From Caryophanales bacterium UBA2753 (GTDB lineage Bacteria; Bacillota_I; Bacilli_A; RFN20; CAG-826): a DNA stretch of 5,934 nt. Shown one piece after another: positions 1 to 5,934 of this stretch. The stretch's first letter is position 1. The number at the start of each line of letters is the position of its first letter. Under the pieces are notes generated by a model. The model worked only from the letters and a program-made list of their open reading frames with translations, made no database searches and was not told the DNA's origin. The DNA lies in the NCBI GenBank assembly GCA_002353275.1, contig DEJH01000063.1:1-5934 (forward strand). The letters run 5' to 3'. Both the position numbers and the translations under genes were made by a program.

Positions 1-152
1 TCAACATCCATCTGCTCCGCTCCTTCAGAAGACCAGAGTTCTGGATTTATACAATTCTTACAACGTAAAGTGCAACCTTTAAACCAGATGACATCTCTAT
101 CACCAGGGCCATAGATCTTACTTCCATGGGCTATTTTAAATATTTGTAACAT
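1..152 (-). CDS. Radical SAM activase-like protein (NrdG/PflA type), N-terminal 50 residues, cut by window edge
   Basis: The visible N-terminus carries a radical SAM cluster motif CxxxCxxC: Cys27, Cys31 and Cys34 in the stretch GCTLRCKNC, encoded at 51..74. It is followed by NPELW (residues 36-40), which closely resembles the 'C..C.NPxTW' context of the small activating enzymes NrdG and PflA. In this family the three cysteines hold a 4Fe-4S cluster that cleaves S-adenosylmethionine to a 5'-deoxyadenosyl radical. The upstream residues GPGDRDVIWFKG also fit the family's first strand. The ATG overlaps the TAA of the preceding gene by one base (TAATG), and only a weak purine-rich stretch lies ahead of it, so translation is probably coupled. 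No NrdD-type reductase gene is in the window, so a nucleotide-reductase role is not supported; the partner may be a protein of this operon. The radical SAM call is firm, but the substrate is unknown because the C-terminus is missing. Confidence 0.88.
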   Translation of the reverse strand, partial: MLQIFKIAHGSKIYGPGDRDVIWFKGCTLRCKNCINPELWSSEGAEQMDV

Positions 153-685
153 TAATAATCTCTTCTTATAAATTGTAATTGGACACCTTGTGATGTCGTT
201 TCTTCCACCACTTCGTATCCTTGAGCAACAGCAGCATCTATGATTTCGCCTCTTAGGGCATCGCATTCGCTTTGATTTTGTCTTTCAAAACCAATCTCAC
301 TTTTTTCTATTTTTGTTTCGACTTCCTTCAAAGAATTCAATAGCTCTGCCTCAACTTGGCTTTGCTTTTCAAGTCTTTCTTTCTCTTTTCTAAGTTCATA
401 GAGAAAATTCTCATGAGCAATAGCCACTCTTCTTGTGAAAGTATCTCTCAATAATTTTCTAACTTCTGAGCGTTTAGAAGTTTCATAGTCACTCGAAAAA
501 GATAAGACAATTCTATTATTTATTGTTAACTTACCTAAATCCTCTTTACCTAAAAACAAATTGTTGTTTTGAATAACTCCGCCAAGTTCTTTAACGCATT
601 CCTCAAAAACCCTTCTTAATTGATCTTGTGGAATGATATTTGATGTTGATATTAAAGCCATATCCAGATTAACTGTAGAACTCAT
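152..685 (-). CDS. Coiled-coil protein with a DUF1257/Ycf35-like C-terminus (177 aa)
   Basis: Function is unknown. The protein has three visible parts. Residues 1-65 form a mixed segment with an amphipathic helix (about 18-35) and short strands. Residues 70-140 are a highly charged helix rich in Glu, Lys and Arg, very likely a coiled coil. Residues 143-175 read as a helix, then AQGYEVVEETTSQGVQLQF, ending in RR. This last part resembles the end of DUF1257 (Ycf35) proteins, where a helix leads to a 'G(F/Y)xVVEEexxedGxIxLxxRR' hairpin. As I recall, DUF1257 members are usually about 110-130 residues, so the central coiled coil would be an insertion here. The start is well supported: GGAGG at 693..697 sits 7 bases before the ATG, and the ATG overlaps the upstream TGA (ATGA). 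Lying between a DUF2997-like gene and a radical SAM gene supports the family call. There is no signal peptide or membrane segment, so it is probably cytosolic. It could instead be an unrelated coiled-coil protein with a chance C-terminal match. Confidence 0.8.
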   Translation of the reverse strand: MSSTVNLDMALISTSNIIPQDQLRRVFEECVKELGGVIQNNNLFLGKEDLGKLTINNRIVLSFSSDYETSKRSEVRKLLRDTFTRRVAIAHENFLYELRKEKERLEKQSQVEAELLNSLKEVETKIEKSEIGFERQNQSECDALRGEIIDAAVAQGYEVVEETTSQGVQLQFIRRDY

Positions 686-879
686 AACTTGACCTCCACA
701 CCACTGTCGATACCAACCTCGCCATCATAATAGTCAGAAGTTAATTCCAAATTGTCTATTTCAAGGAAAGCTTTAAACAGCTCTTTGACAGCAGAAACGC
801 AGGCTTCTCCTTTGAAGTCTTCAGTCTCTATGTATAGGGTTTTGTCCTTTTTAATCAATACGTTAATCTTCTTGTCCAT
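682..879 (-). CDS. Small DUF2997-like protein (65 aa)
   Basis: This is a short acidic protein of unknown biochemical function. The layout is two N-terminal strands (residues 4-19), the motif DFKGEAC (21-27), a helix (about 28-39), then ELTSDYY (45-51) and an acidic tail. It matches my memory of the DUF2997 family: about 60-70 residues, two strands, a conserved '(G/x)xKGxxC' turn, a helix, and a 'xxxYY/EYY' near the end. The single Cys27 and Tyr50/Tyr51 are the residues to watch. In cyanobacteria, DUF2997 genes lie beside DUF1257/ycf35 and ferredoxin genes, as I recall; here the next gene is Ycf35-like and the one after is a radical SAM protein. The ATG overlaps the preceding TAA by one base. 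Only a weak GAGG (884..887) lies 4 bases before the ATG, so expression probably depends on coupling to the 448-residue protein. The stop is TGA. The gene is real given its overlaps on both sides; the family assignment is less certain. Confidence 0.82.
   Translation of the reverse strand: MDKKINVLIKKDKTLYIETEDFKGEACVSAVKELFKAFLEIDNLELTSDYYDGEVGIDSGVEVKL
693..698 (-). promoter_or_regulatory. Shine-Dalgarno site for the Ycf35-like gene
   Basis: TGGAGG lies 7 bases before the ATG at 685, inside the coding sequence of the 65-residue gene. It supports this start in addition to the ATGA stop-start overlap. Confidence 0.82.
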
Positions 880-2225
880 TATGCCTCAATCAAGACGGCT
901 TCAATCTTGTTTTCTTTTAACCACTTTTTAGCGTCAGCAATACGTTCTTTTGTAGTGGCTAAGTAATTCTTACTTTGTTTTGTATAAAGCTTGCCAATCA
1001 ACTCGTTTGGTACATTTAATTCATCTTCATTAACATTAATGATGGAAACAGGAGATTTTTTATTATTTAACGCATCAACTCCAAACTCTTTGCAAGCAAC
1101 AAAAACATTAAACATCTTAACTTTTTCAGATAGCAATCGTTCCGATTTAATGCTTTCAAGTTGTTTAAGAAGTTTTTTATCAAGATCCATCTTTTCTAAT
1201 TTTGCGATGCTTTCTTTTAATTCGTTCTCAACCCTTTGGATTGATTTATATTTGTTAGACAAAGCATAACTTCCATCAAGCTTTAAAGGTTTCACATCAA
1301 TTGAAACAGTCAGGCTTAGTGTAATGCCGTTGAATGTTTTTTCACTACTATCAAAATCTGGTTCAAAGGAATCAACTTCATCAAGAGGAACATTCACTAC
1401 ACCATTAATGCTTTCTTTTTCTTCGACTTTGTAGATTTTGCCTTTATACCAAATGTTCTTACCAAATAAAGAACCGACAGTCTCACTTTCAAAAGATTCG
1501 GCTGTGTAAATTGTATTATCTCCAATACTAAGTGGATAATAGTTATCCCCGAAGGCATTGACACACAAAACATCATCGGCTAGACCTATACCTTTTATTT
1601 CAAATGGAGCAACCTTAGCTTTTCTTTGAACATCTTTTTCTTTAACTAAGATAAGACATTCTCCATCTTTGTTTGCTGACTCGGTTGCCAACTTTATCGT
1701 TTTGGTTTCAAAATCTAGGTCCTTCAAGAAGGAAGGAATAACAACGCTTAGTCTTGCGTCATCAACCTTTTTAAGGCTTCCTTGACATTGTTCATAGTTG
1801 GCCTTAGACCAAATCACATGATTAACATAATTGAATATTTCTGGAATATATCTTGGTGGCACACTATAAATGTGGTCAGCATCAAGAGCCAAAAATGCTT
1901 CTTTCTTATCAGCGATAACGATACCGGTTTCAAATTGCTCATCTGTAGATCTGAAGAATCCATTAGAAACTCCGTTTTTCTTAAGTTCAGCAATGATTTT
2001 ATCGCTAGTTAATCCTACGAGAACTTTATCATTTTGATTAAGGAATGCTTCCGCACGTTTTAAGAAATCGAGCATTAGCAAACCTTTTGTATCTACAACA
2101 ATTAGGCTTTCTTTAACACTATTGATTATTGATTCAACATTAATGCTAGATGCTTTTGGCTCTAACTCAACAAAGCCAAAATCTAATACTCTATCTCGAT
2201 AATTGAATGTTTTTGTTTTTAACAT
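879..2225 (-). CDS. Uncharacterised 448-residue operon protein with a C-terminal coiled coil; possible degenerate PLD-like N-terminus
   Basis: I do not recognise a family with confidence. Residues 1-150 look like an alpha/beta domain. There is a helix at 28-38, strand LIVVDT (41-46), helix 48-62, strand KVLVGLTS (67-74), helix 75-84, then GIVIADKKEAFLAL (101-114) and a final strand containing HVIWSKANYE (136-145). This strand-helix order, with a 'xxIVIADKKxA' turn, is reminiscent of PLD-like half-domains, but no HxK, HxD or HDR motif is present, so any such domain would be inactive. Residues 155-320 are mostly beta-rich, with many alternating hydrophobic positions. Residues 322-370 form a charged helix, likely a coiled coil, and the end (420-440) is another Lys/Glu-rich helix. 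There are no membrane segments or signal peptide. The start is secure: TAAGGAGG at 2236..2243 lies 10 bases ahead of the ATG. The stop overlaps the next gene's start (TAATG). A structural or adaptor role beside the helicase is plausible but unproven. Confidence 0.9.
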   Translation of the reverse strand: MLKTKTFNYRDRVLDFGFVELEPKASSINVESIINSVKESLIVVDTKGLLMLDFLKRAEAFLNQNDKVLVGLTSDKIIAELKKNGVSNGFFRSTDEQFETGIVIADKKEAFLALDADHIYSVPPRYIPEIFNYVNHVIWSKANYEQCQGSLKKVDDARLSVVIPSFLKDLDFETKTIKLATESANKDGECLILVKEKDVQRKAKVAPFEIKGIGLADDVLCVNAFGDNYYPLSIGDNTIYTAESFESETVGSLFGKNIWYKGKIYKVEEKESINGVVNVPLDEVDSFEPDFDSSEKTFNGITLSLTVSIDVKPLKLDGSYALSNKYKSIQRVENELKESIAKLEKMDLDKKLLKQLESIKSERLLSEKVKMFNVFVACKEFGVDALNNKKSPVSIINVNEDELNVPNELIGKLYTKQSKNYLATTKERIADAKKWLKENKIEAVLIEA

Positions 2226-2227
2226 AA

Positions 2228-3733
2228 CTATCTATCCTCCTTAATCATATTGATTAGGCTCTTGCCGTTTTTAACGACTTCTGTATTTGGAATTTCAAAC
2301 AATGTTCCTTTTGTTTCGTTTGTCTCAATGTTGAATAAAGAGCCAATTTCACAAGTAACTAAGAATGTCTTGTAAGTTTTATCTTTCAATTCAAAGATTA
2401 GGTACCTGTCATGGAATAGTGTATCAATACTGGATTTATTAATGGTATGTACTCCCAGTGCAGAAATTTCATCTTTAATTGATTGGTCTTCGTTAACCTT
2501 GCCCTCACCACTCTTGTTGACAATAACAATGTTGCTGTATTGTTGTTTGAAGTTTTTAACGCAATCGACCATATTATTCTTTTTGTTTCTTGCAAATGCA
2601 TAACCCATCACCATGTATAAAGAATCTACTTCAGCTGGTGATACTTTTTCTTTTAATAGTTTGAGGATGTCTACGTAATTCTTAGCTGAAGAGAATCCCT
2701 GAGAATCCTTAATTGCTTCAATGTTAAGAAGAGTTTTCATAACCTTTAAGCGGTAAGAGAGTTTGTTATACTTTTCGGCAGAGAGATTCTTTTCAAAACC
2801 ATCCATTGAGAAACTGAAATCTAATAAGCTATCTTTGATAGATTCATCAATAACATTTTTAGAAAGCACTTCATTTTGGAAGACTTCATTCATTTCATCT
2901 AAGGTATAGTAATTTCCGTCTTCAAGTTTTGTATATAGATAGAAGTATGCATATTGTTTAGCAACAGTAACTGTATTGATTTCAAATGGAACGTTAACCA
3001 ACTCAACGTCAGAAACAGTTAATTTGGAAACAACGCCATTAACCAAATCTTCTTCTTTAAAGTCATCTAAACTCTTAATGACAACAGAATTTTCCTTTGA
3101 ATTGTATTCGAAATAAGAAACGTTTTCTTCAATTACCTTTGTTGCGTATTTCTTTGCGATGTGGAGAATAGGCTCGCCCATTTTAAATGTCCCAAATGAA
3201 GTCTCGTAAGTGCCGTTAACAATGTCAAACACCACTGATTCATTAGGCATAGCCATGCAGAAAGACTTGGATCTGTTATCGACTTTCTCCATAACGCCCA
3301 CTTCGTTTTGACCTAAAGAGAATTCGTTAGCCACATAAATTTCACCAAGATTTACACTTTCTTGTGTTCTTTCATCGTTGGATAATTTTCTTTCCATTCT
3401 GATGACAAACATTACTTTTTCTAAACCGAATTGCACAGTCGCTAGGTAGAGATTGTAGATACCTCTTTCGGTTTCGACTTTGAATGGATAGTTAATGAAT
3501 TCTTCACCAGCAGGGGTGACCACATCTTGAGTATCAATCAATCTTTCATCAACAAGCATTTTTCTAATTGAGGAGGCAATGGATTTGCTGTAGTTAAAAG
3601 CGGAATCAATACTATGACCTTGTTTTAAATATTTGAGTAGTTTTGCTATATCTACCCTTTCTCTTTTGAAAGTTAGTTCAAATCTGCTTTCAATGCTTTG
3701 AATACTAACTTGTTTGTTAATTCTAATCCCCAT
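2228..3733 (-). CDS. Winged-helix protein with C-terminal PLD-like HDR motif (501 aa)
   Basis: Function is unknown. Residues about 22-80 fit a winged helix-turn-helix: helix 27-37, helix 41-47, a putative recognition helix SIASSIRKMLVDERLID (51-67), then the wing VVTPAGEEFI (71-80). The 'lid...lTpaGeeFi' ending is typical of DNA-binding winged helices. The middle (85-250) is beta-rich and 280-380 is largely helical. Near the C-terminus, SSIDTLFHDRYLIFE (434-448) carries an HDR triplet (His441, Asp442, Arg443; codons 2405..2413) before a hydrophobic strand, followed by CEIGSLF (461-467). This matches the 'LHDR(F/Y)LIxD...iGxSL' pattern seen in some PLD-like and MIT C-terminal-type domains. A classic HxK(x4)D nuclease motif is absent, so binding rather than catalysis is possible. 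The start follows TAAGGAGG (3744..3751) by 10 bases. It sits 2 bases after the helicase, which suggests joint action on nucleic acid. The gene call is secure; the domain reading is moderate. Confidence 0.9.
   Translation of the reverse strand: MGIRINKQVSIQSIESRFELTFKRERVDIAKLLKYLKQGHSIDSAFNYSKSIASSIRKMLVDERLIDTQDVVTPAGEEFINYPFKVETERGIYNLYLATVQFGLEKVMFVIRMERKLSNDERTQESVNLGEIYVANEFSLGQNEVGVMEKVDNRSKSFCMAMPNESVVFDIVNGTYETSFGTFKMGEPILHIAKKYATKVIEENVSYFEYNSKENSVVIKSLDDFKEEDLVNGVVSKLTVSDVELVNVPFEINTVTVAKQYAYFYLYTKLEDGNYYTLDEMNEVFQNEVLSKNVIDESIKDSLLDFSFSMDGFEKNLSAEKYNKLSYRLKVMKTLLNIEAIKDSQGFSSAKNYVDILKLLKEKVSPAEVDSLYMVMGYAFARNKKNNMVDCVKNFKQQYSNIVIVNKSGEGKVNEDQSIKDEISALGVHTINKSSIDTLFHDRYLIFELKDKTYKTFLVTCEIGSLFNIETNETKGTLFEIPNTEVVKNGKSLINMIKEDR
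2236..2243 (-). promoter_or_regulatory. Strong Shine-Dalgarno site for the 448-residue protein gene
   Basis: TAAGGAGG lies 10 bases before the ATG at 2225. It is inside the last codons of the upstream 501-residue gene, where AAG GAG encodes its Lys-Glu. It fixes the start and supports independent initiation at this 2-base junction. Confidence 0.88.
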
Positions 3734-3735
3734 CT

Positions 3736-5934
3736 TTATTTAGCCTCCTTAAATAATTTCTTTAATAATTCAGAGTGATCTTGTTTTTGGAAGAATTCTT
3801 TATCGCCAAATATGATTATTTTTTCTTTAGCTCTAGTTATGGCAACATTAACTCTGCTAATACTATCCAAGAATCCGACACGATTGTTTTGTACCATTGA
3901 TAAATAGACAATATCGGCTTCTTGGCCTTGGAACTTATCAACCGTATTAAGAGCAACGTGAACATTATCCATTGTGAAATTGAATTTGTTTCCAGTATTA
4001 AAATAGCTTTGTAAGAGCTTTCTAATATAAGCAACTTGTGTGTTGTAGAAAGTTAAAATAGCAATTTCGTACTTACTGCCATCGGCTTTTGGATGCTTTT
4101 TGGCGTGCTCTATAAATAATTTGAGTTCTTCAAGGATTGCTGAAGCTTCATTTTCGTTTCTGTTGTGATTATCAACAATAGGACTTTCTACATGTCTTAA
4201 TTCAAATCTGCTCTTAGAATTAATGTAATCAATCTTTGATTGCCATAACGAGCAATCTTTCAACGCTTCCCCGTTATAAATGTTTTCTCTAGAAACCTTT
4301 GAAATGTCCGGGTGCATTCTGTGTTGGTATTCTAATCTAACAAATCTATTAACTTTTTCTTCTTCAGTTAAACCTGCAGTTAGTCTGTTTTGGAATTCAC
4401 TGCCTTTTTTGATGCCTTCTTGGAGCATCATAATAATTGAAGGAATTGCAATATTGCTTAATAGGTCAACTGTTTCATTGAATTTTTTCTTATCTTCATC
4501 ACTTAATAATGCTCTAGTCTCATCGATAAACTCTCTATATTTCACAGATGATCCTTGATCTGATTTAAGTTCATATAGACGAATTAATCTCCAGAGCAAC
4601 TCATCTTCAAGCTTTCTTGAATAATCGTTGTATTCTTTAGAATAACCATCTTTAAAATTTCCTCTGAATCTCAAAATTTGGTATTTATCAAACATGTTTG
4701 ATCTCGAGATATTGTTGTCAAAATCAAGAACTGTAATATCTTTATTGAGATATGGAATAGTTTCATCAATAAGTTCAGAATCTATAAGCAAAACATTGTT
4801 ATATGCGGATAAAGAGGAAAGAACCAATGTGTCTTTATTAAAATCATCTTTTGAGATAGCAAGCAAATTCTTCAATGATTCGTTTGTTACTGCAATGATG
4901 TTTTCATCTTTTCCTAATCTCTTATCTAAATATGTAATTGAAGATGTTGGGAGAATATAAGCATGGTTCTTTAATGTTACGCGTTTCTTTTCATTTTTAA
5001 GCAATCTTAATAAGTTAAGAGCGATTCTATCTTCCCTATTGCTTAAAGGTTCACATTCTAACAAGCTAGGGACCAAATCATTCTTTTCAACATAAGGAGC
5101 CAATTGTTTAACGTCTCCAACAATAATCCATCTCTTTGATAAGACGGCAGGGACAAGGAATTCACTAAATGTTGTTTTAGAAGCTTCATCAAGAATCATA
5201 TAGTCAAACAATGCTTCGATTGATGTGCCCTTAGCATCTTCCACTTTATTGAAAATCGGAGGGAAAGAAAGAACACCAATGGTAGTTCCGCACACCAGAT
5301 TAAAGCTGTCAGTAACAATATCCCGATAATCTTCAGGAACATTCTTCATTATATTTGAATAAATAAATGGCTTAACGCACTCTGAATAGACGTTGCTTTC
5401 ATCACCAACTCTCACTGGATTGATTAAAGACAGAAGCTTATCAGCATCTTTATGGGTAATTATTTTCTCCAAAACATTATCAATAGCAACGTGTGTAGAT
5501 GCACAAAGCAATACTTTTTTGCCTTCTTTGATAAGTTGATATATCAATTCGAGAATAGCTGTTGTTTTGCCAGATCCTGGAGGTCCTTGTAGGATCATAA
5601 AATCTGGTGTTTGCATTGCCTTTTGGACAAAAGTTCTTTGTGACATAGTACCATCTCTGGTTGAATCTGTTAAAACAACATAATCTAAAGCTCTTTGCAC
5701 ATAGTAAAAAGGGGCCAGCTGTGGTTTATAGCGATATGGCTCACACAAATCTAATAGCGTTTTTTGGCTTTCGCTTGGTCTCGCTGTAATTGTATCAATT
5801 GCGTTAATTTGCCTAGATAACTGAATTGTATTGGTCGCAAGATGAACAACACCAGTAGGGGCGATTTTCTTATCTCCTACTTTGATAACAATTCTTCCGC
5901 TTTCTTTATTTTTATAAACTATTTTGCATTTGTC
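3736..5934 (-). CDS. Superfamily 1 (UPF1/DNA2-like, COG1112-type) helicase, C-terminal 732 residues, 5' end outside the window
   Basis: This is an ATP-driven DNA or RNA helicase of the SF1 UPF1-like group. The reading frame stays open to the right edge. The TTG at 5748 is an internal Leu codon without a ribosome site, not a start; 62 more in-frame residues lie upstream and no ATG is seen there. Motifs, numbered from the first visible residue: Q-motif glutamine near 99; Walker A GPPGSGKT (117-124, bases 5563..5586); Ia CASTHVAIDN (144-153); II DEAS (249-252, bases 5179..5190); III GDVKQLAP (273-280); IV QHRMHP (537-542, bases 4309..4326); V VDKFQGQEAD (665-674); VI VNVAITRAK (695-703). All key residues are intact, so it should be an active ATPase. 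About 255 residues separate motifs III and IV, far more than the roughly 40-60 usual in UPF1-like enzymes, which indicates an inserted domain. The N-terminal visible segment (strands, then a helix with QINAIDTI) suggests another domain before the motor. The polarity and substrate cannot be told from sequence. Confidence 0.96.
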   Translation of the reverse strand, partial: DKCKIVYKNKESGRIVIKVGDKKIAPTGVVHLATNTIQLSRQINAIDTITARPSESQKTLLDLCEPYRYKPQLAPFYYVQRALDYVVLTDSTRDGTMSQRTFVQKAMQTPDFMILQGPPGSGKTTAILELIYQLIKEGKKVLLCASTHVAIDNVLEKIITHKDADKLLSLINPVRVGDESNVYSECVKPFIYSNIMKNVPEDYRDIVTDSFNLVCGTTIGVLSFPPIFNKVEDAKGTSIEALFDYMILDEASKTTFSEFLVPAVLSKRWIIVGDVKQLAPYVEKNDLVPSLLECEPLSNREDRIALNLLRLLKNEKKRVTLKNHAYILPTSSITYLDKRLGKDENIIAVTNESLKNLLAISKDDFNKDTLVLSSLSAYNNVLLIDSELIDETIPYLNKDITVLDFDNNISRSNMFDKYQILRFRGNFKDGYSKEYNDYSRKLEDELLWRLIRLYELKSDQGSSVKYREFIDETRALLSDEDKKKFNETVDLLSNIAIPSIIMMLQEGIKKGSEFQNRLTAGLTEEEKVNRFVRLEYQHRMHPDISKVSRENIYNGEALKDCSLWQSKIDYINSKSRFELRHVESPIVDNHNRNENEASAILEELKLFIEHAKKHPKADGSKYEIAILTFYNTQVAYIRKLLQSYFNTGNKFNFTMDNVHVALNTVDKFQGQEADIVYLSMVQNNRVGFLDSISRVNVAITRAKEKIIIFGDKEFFQKQDHSELLKKLFKEAK
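3744..3751 (-). promoter_or_regulatory. Strong Shine-Dalgarno site for the 501-residue protein gene
   Basis: TAAGGAGG lies 10 bases before the ATG at 3733. It is embedded in the helicase's C-terminal codons (AAG GAG, Lys-Glu). Sequence and spacing are identical to the site at 2236..2243. Confidence 0.88.

Noticed and set aside
682..684. Mycoplasma-type code (TGA as Trp)
   Set aside because: TGA ends the 65-residue gene exactly at the overlapping ATG of the next gene, and a tryptophan checked in the 448-residue protein (Trp139) uses TGG, which fits the standard bacterial code.
991..1269. Plus-strand open frame of 92 residues
   Set aside because: It lies wholly within the 448-residue gene on the other strand, has no ribosome site, and has a composition typical of an antisense shadow.
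1782..2012. Plus-strand open frame of 76 residues
   Set aside because: It is an antisense shadow of the N-terminal part of the 448-residue gene; no family resemblance.
2398..2601. Minus-strand open frame of 67 residues in another frame
   Set aside because: It is nested inside the C-terminal part of the 501-residue gene, with no ribosome site and no recognisable motif.
3837..4034. Minus-strand open frame of 65 residues in another frame
   Set aside because: It overlaps the helicase motif V and VI coding region in a different frame; a shadow.
4280..4960. Two plus-strand open frames (4280..4558 and 4694..4960)
   Set aside because: Both are opposite the helicase insert region, which is clearly coding on the minus strand; their Ser/Leu-rich content is a shadow effect.
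5746..5748. TTG as the start codon of the helicase (a 670-residue protein)
   Set aside because: The frame continues without a stop for 62 more codons to the window edge, no Shine-Dalgarno site precedes the TTG, and the upstream residues look like normal coding sequence. The gene is 5'-truncated by the window.
2228..5934. Assignment to the Mokosh defence system (COG1112-type helicase plus PLD protein)
   Set aside because: The helicase type and an HDR PLD-like motif are suggestive, but no kinase domain is visible, the PLD motif is not the catalytic HxK form, and the DUF2997, Ycf35-like and radical SAM genes are not Mokosh parts. The helicase N-terminus is unseen, so it cannot be fully excluded.
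1..5934. CRISPR array, tRNA, terminator hairpin, insertion-sequence ends or internal promoter
   Set aside because: No direct repeats, no strong inverted repeat followed by a T-run, and no non-coding gap longer than 2 bases were seen.

Overview
All genes in this window lie on the minus strand and read from high to low coordinates. They form one very tightly packed, apparently polycistronic unit with no intergenic space beyond 2 bases and no visible promoter or terminator. In order of transcription they are: (1) the C-terminal 732 residues of an SF1 (UPF1/DNA2-like, COG1112-type) helicase that runs off the right edge; (2) a 501-residue protein with a likely N-terminal winged helix and a C-terminal HDR motif like that of phospholipase D (PLD)-like folds; (3) an unrecognised 448-residue protein with a C-terminal coiled coil; (4) a 65-residue protein that looks like the DUF2997 family; (5) a 177-residue coiled-coil protein whose C-terminus looks like DUF1257/Ycf35; (6) the first 50 residues of a small radical SAM protein of the NrdG/PflA-activase type, which runs off the left edge.

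The sequence is AT-rich (GC about one third by eye). It has strong AAGGAGG-type Shine-Dalgarno sites, lysine- and asparagine-rich proteins, TGG for tryptophan, and TGA used as a stop. Together these suggest a low-GC Firmicute or relative using the standard bacterial code. A radical SAM activase-like protein is compatible with an anaerobe, for example a gut lineage. This is inference; no phylogenetic marker gene is present.

The junctions are informative. The two upstream junctions (helicase/501 and 501/448) each have a 2-base gap, with a full Shine-Dalgarno site embedded in the last codons of the upstream gene. The three downstream junctions overlap by 1, 4 and 1 bases (TAATG, ATGA, TAATG), which indicates translational coupling.

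No known named system is recognised with confidence. A nucleic-acid helicase, a winged-helix/PLD-like protein, a DUF2997 plus Ycf35-like pair and an Fe-S radical enzyme in one operon is unusual. It is a reasonable candidate for an undescribed accessory (possibly defence or nucleic-acid processing) system. The family calls for the two small proteins rest on remembered consensus patterns rather than on a search.
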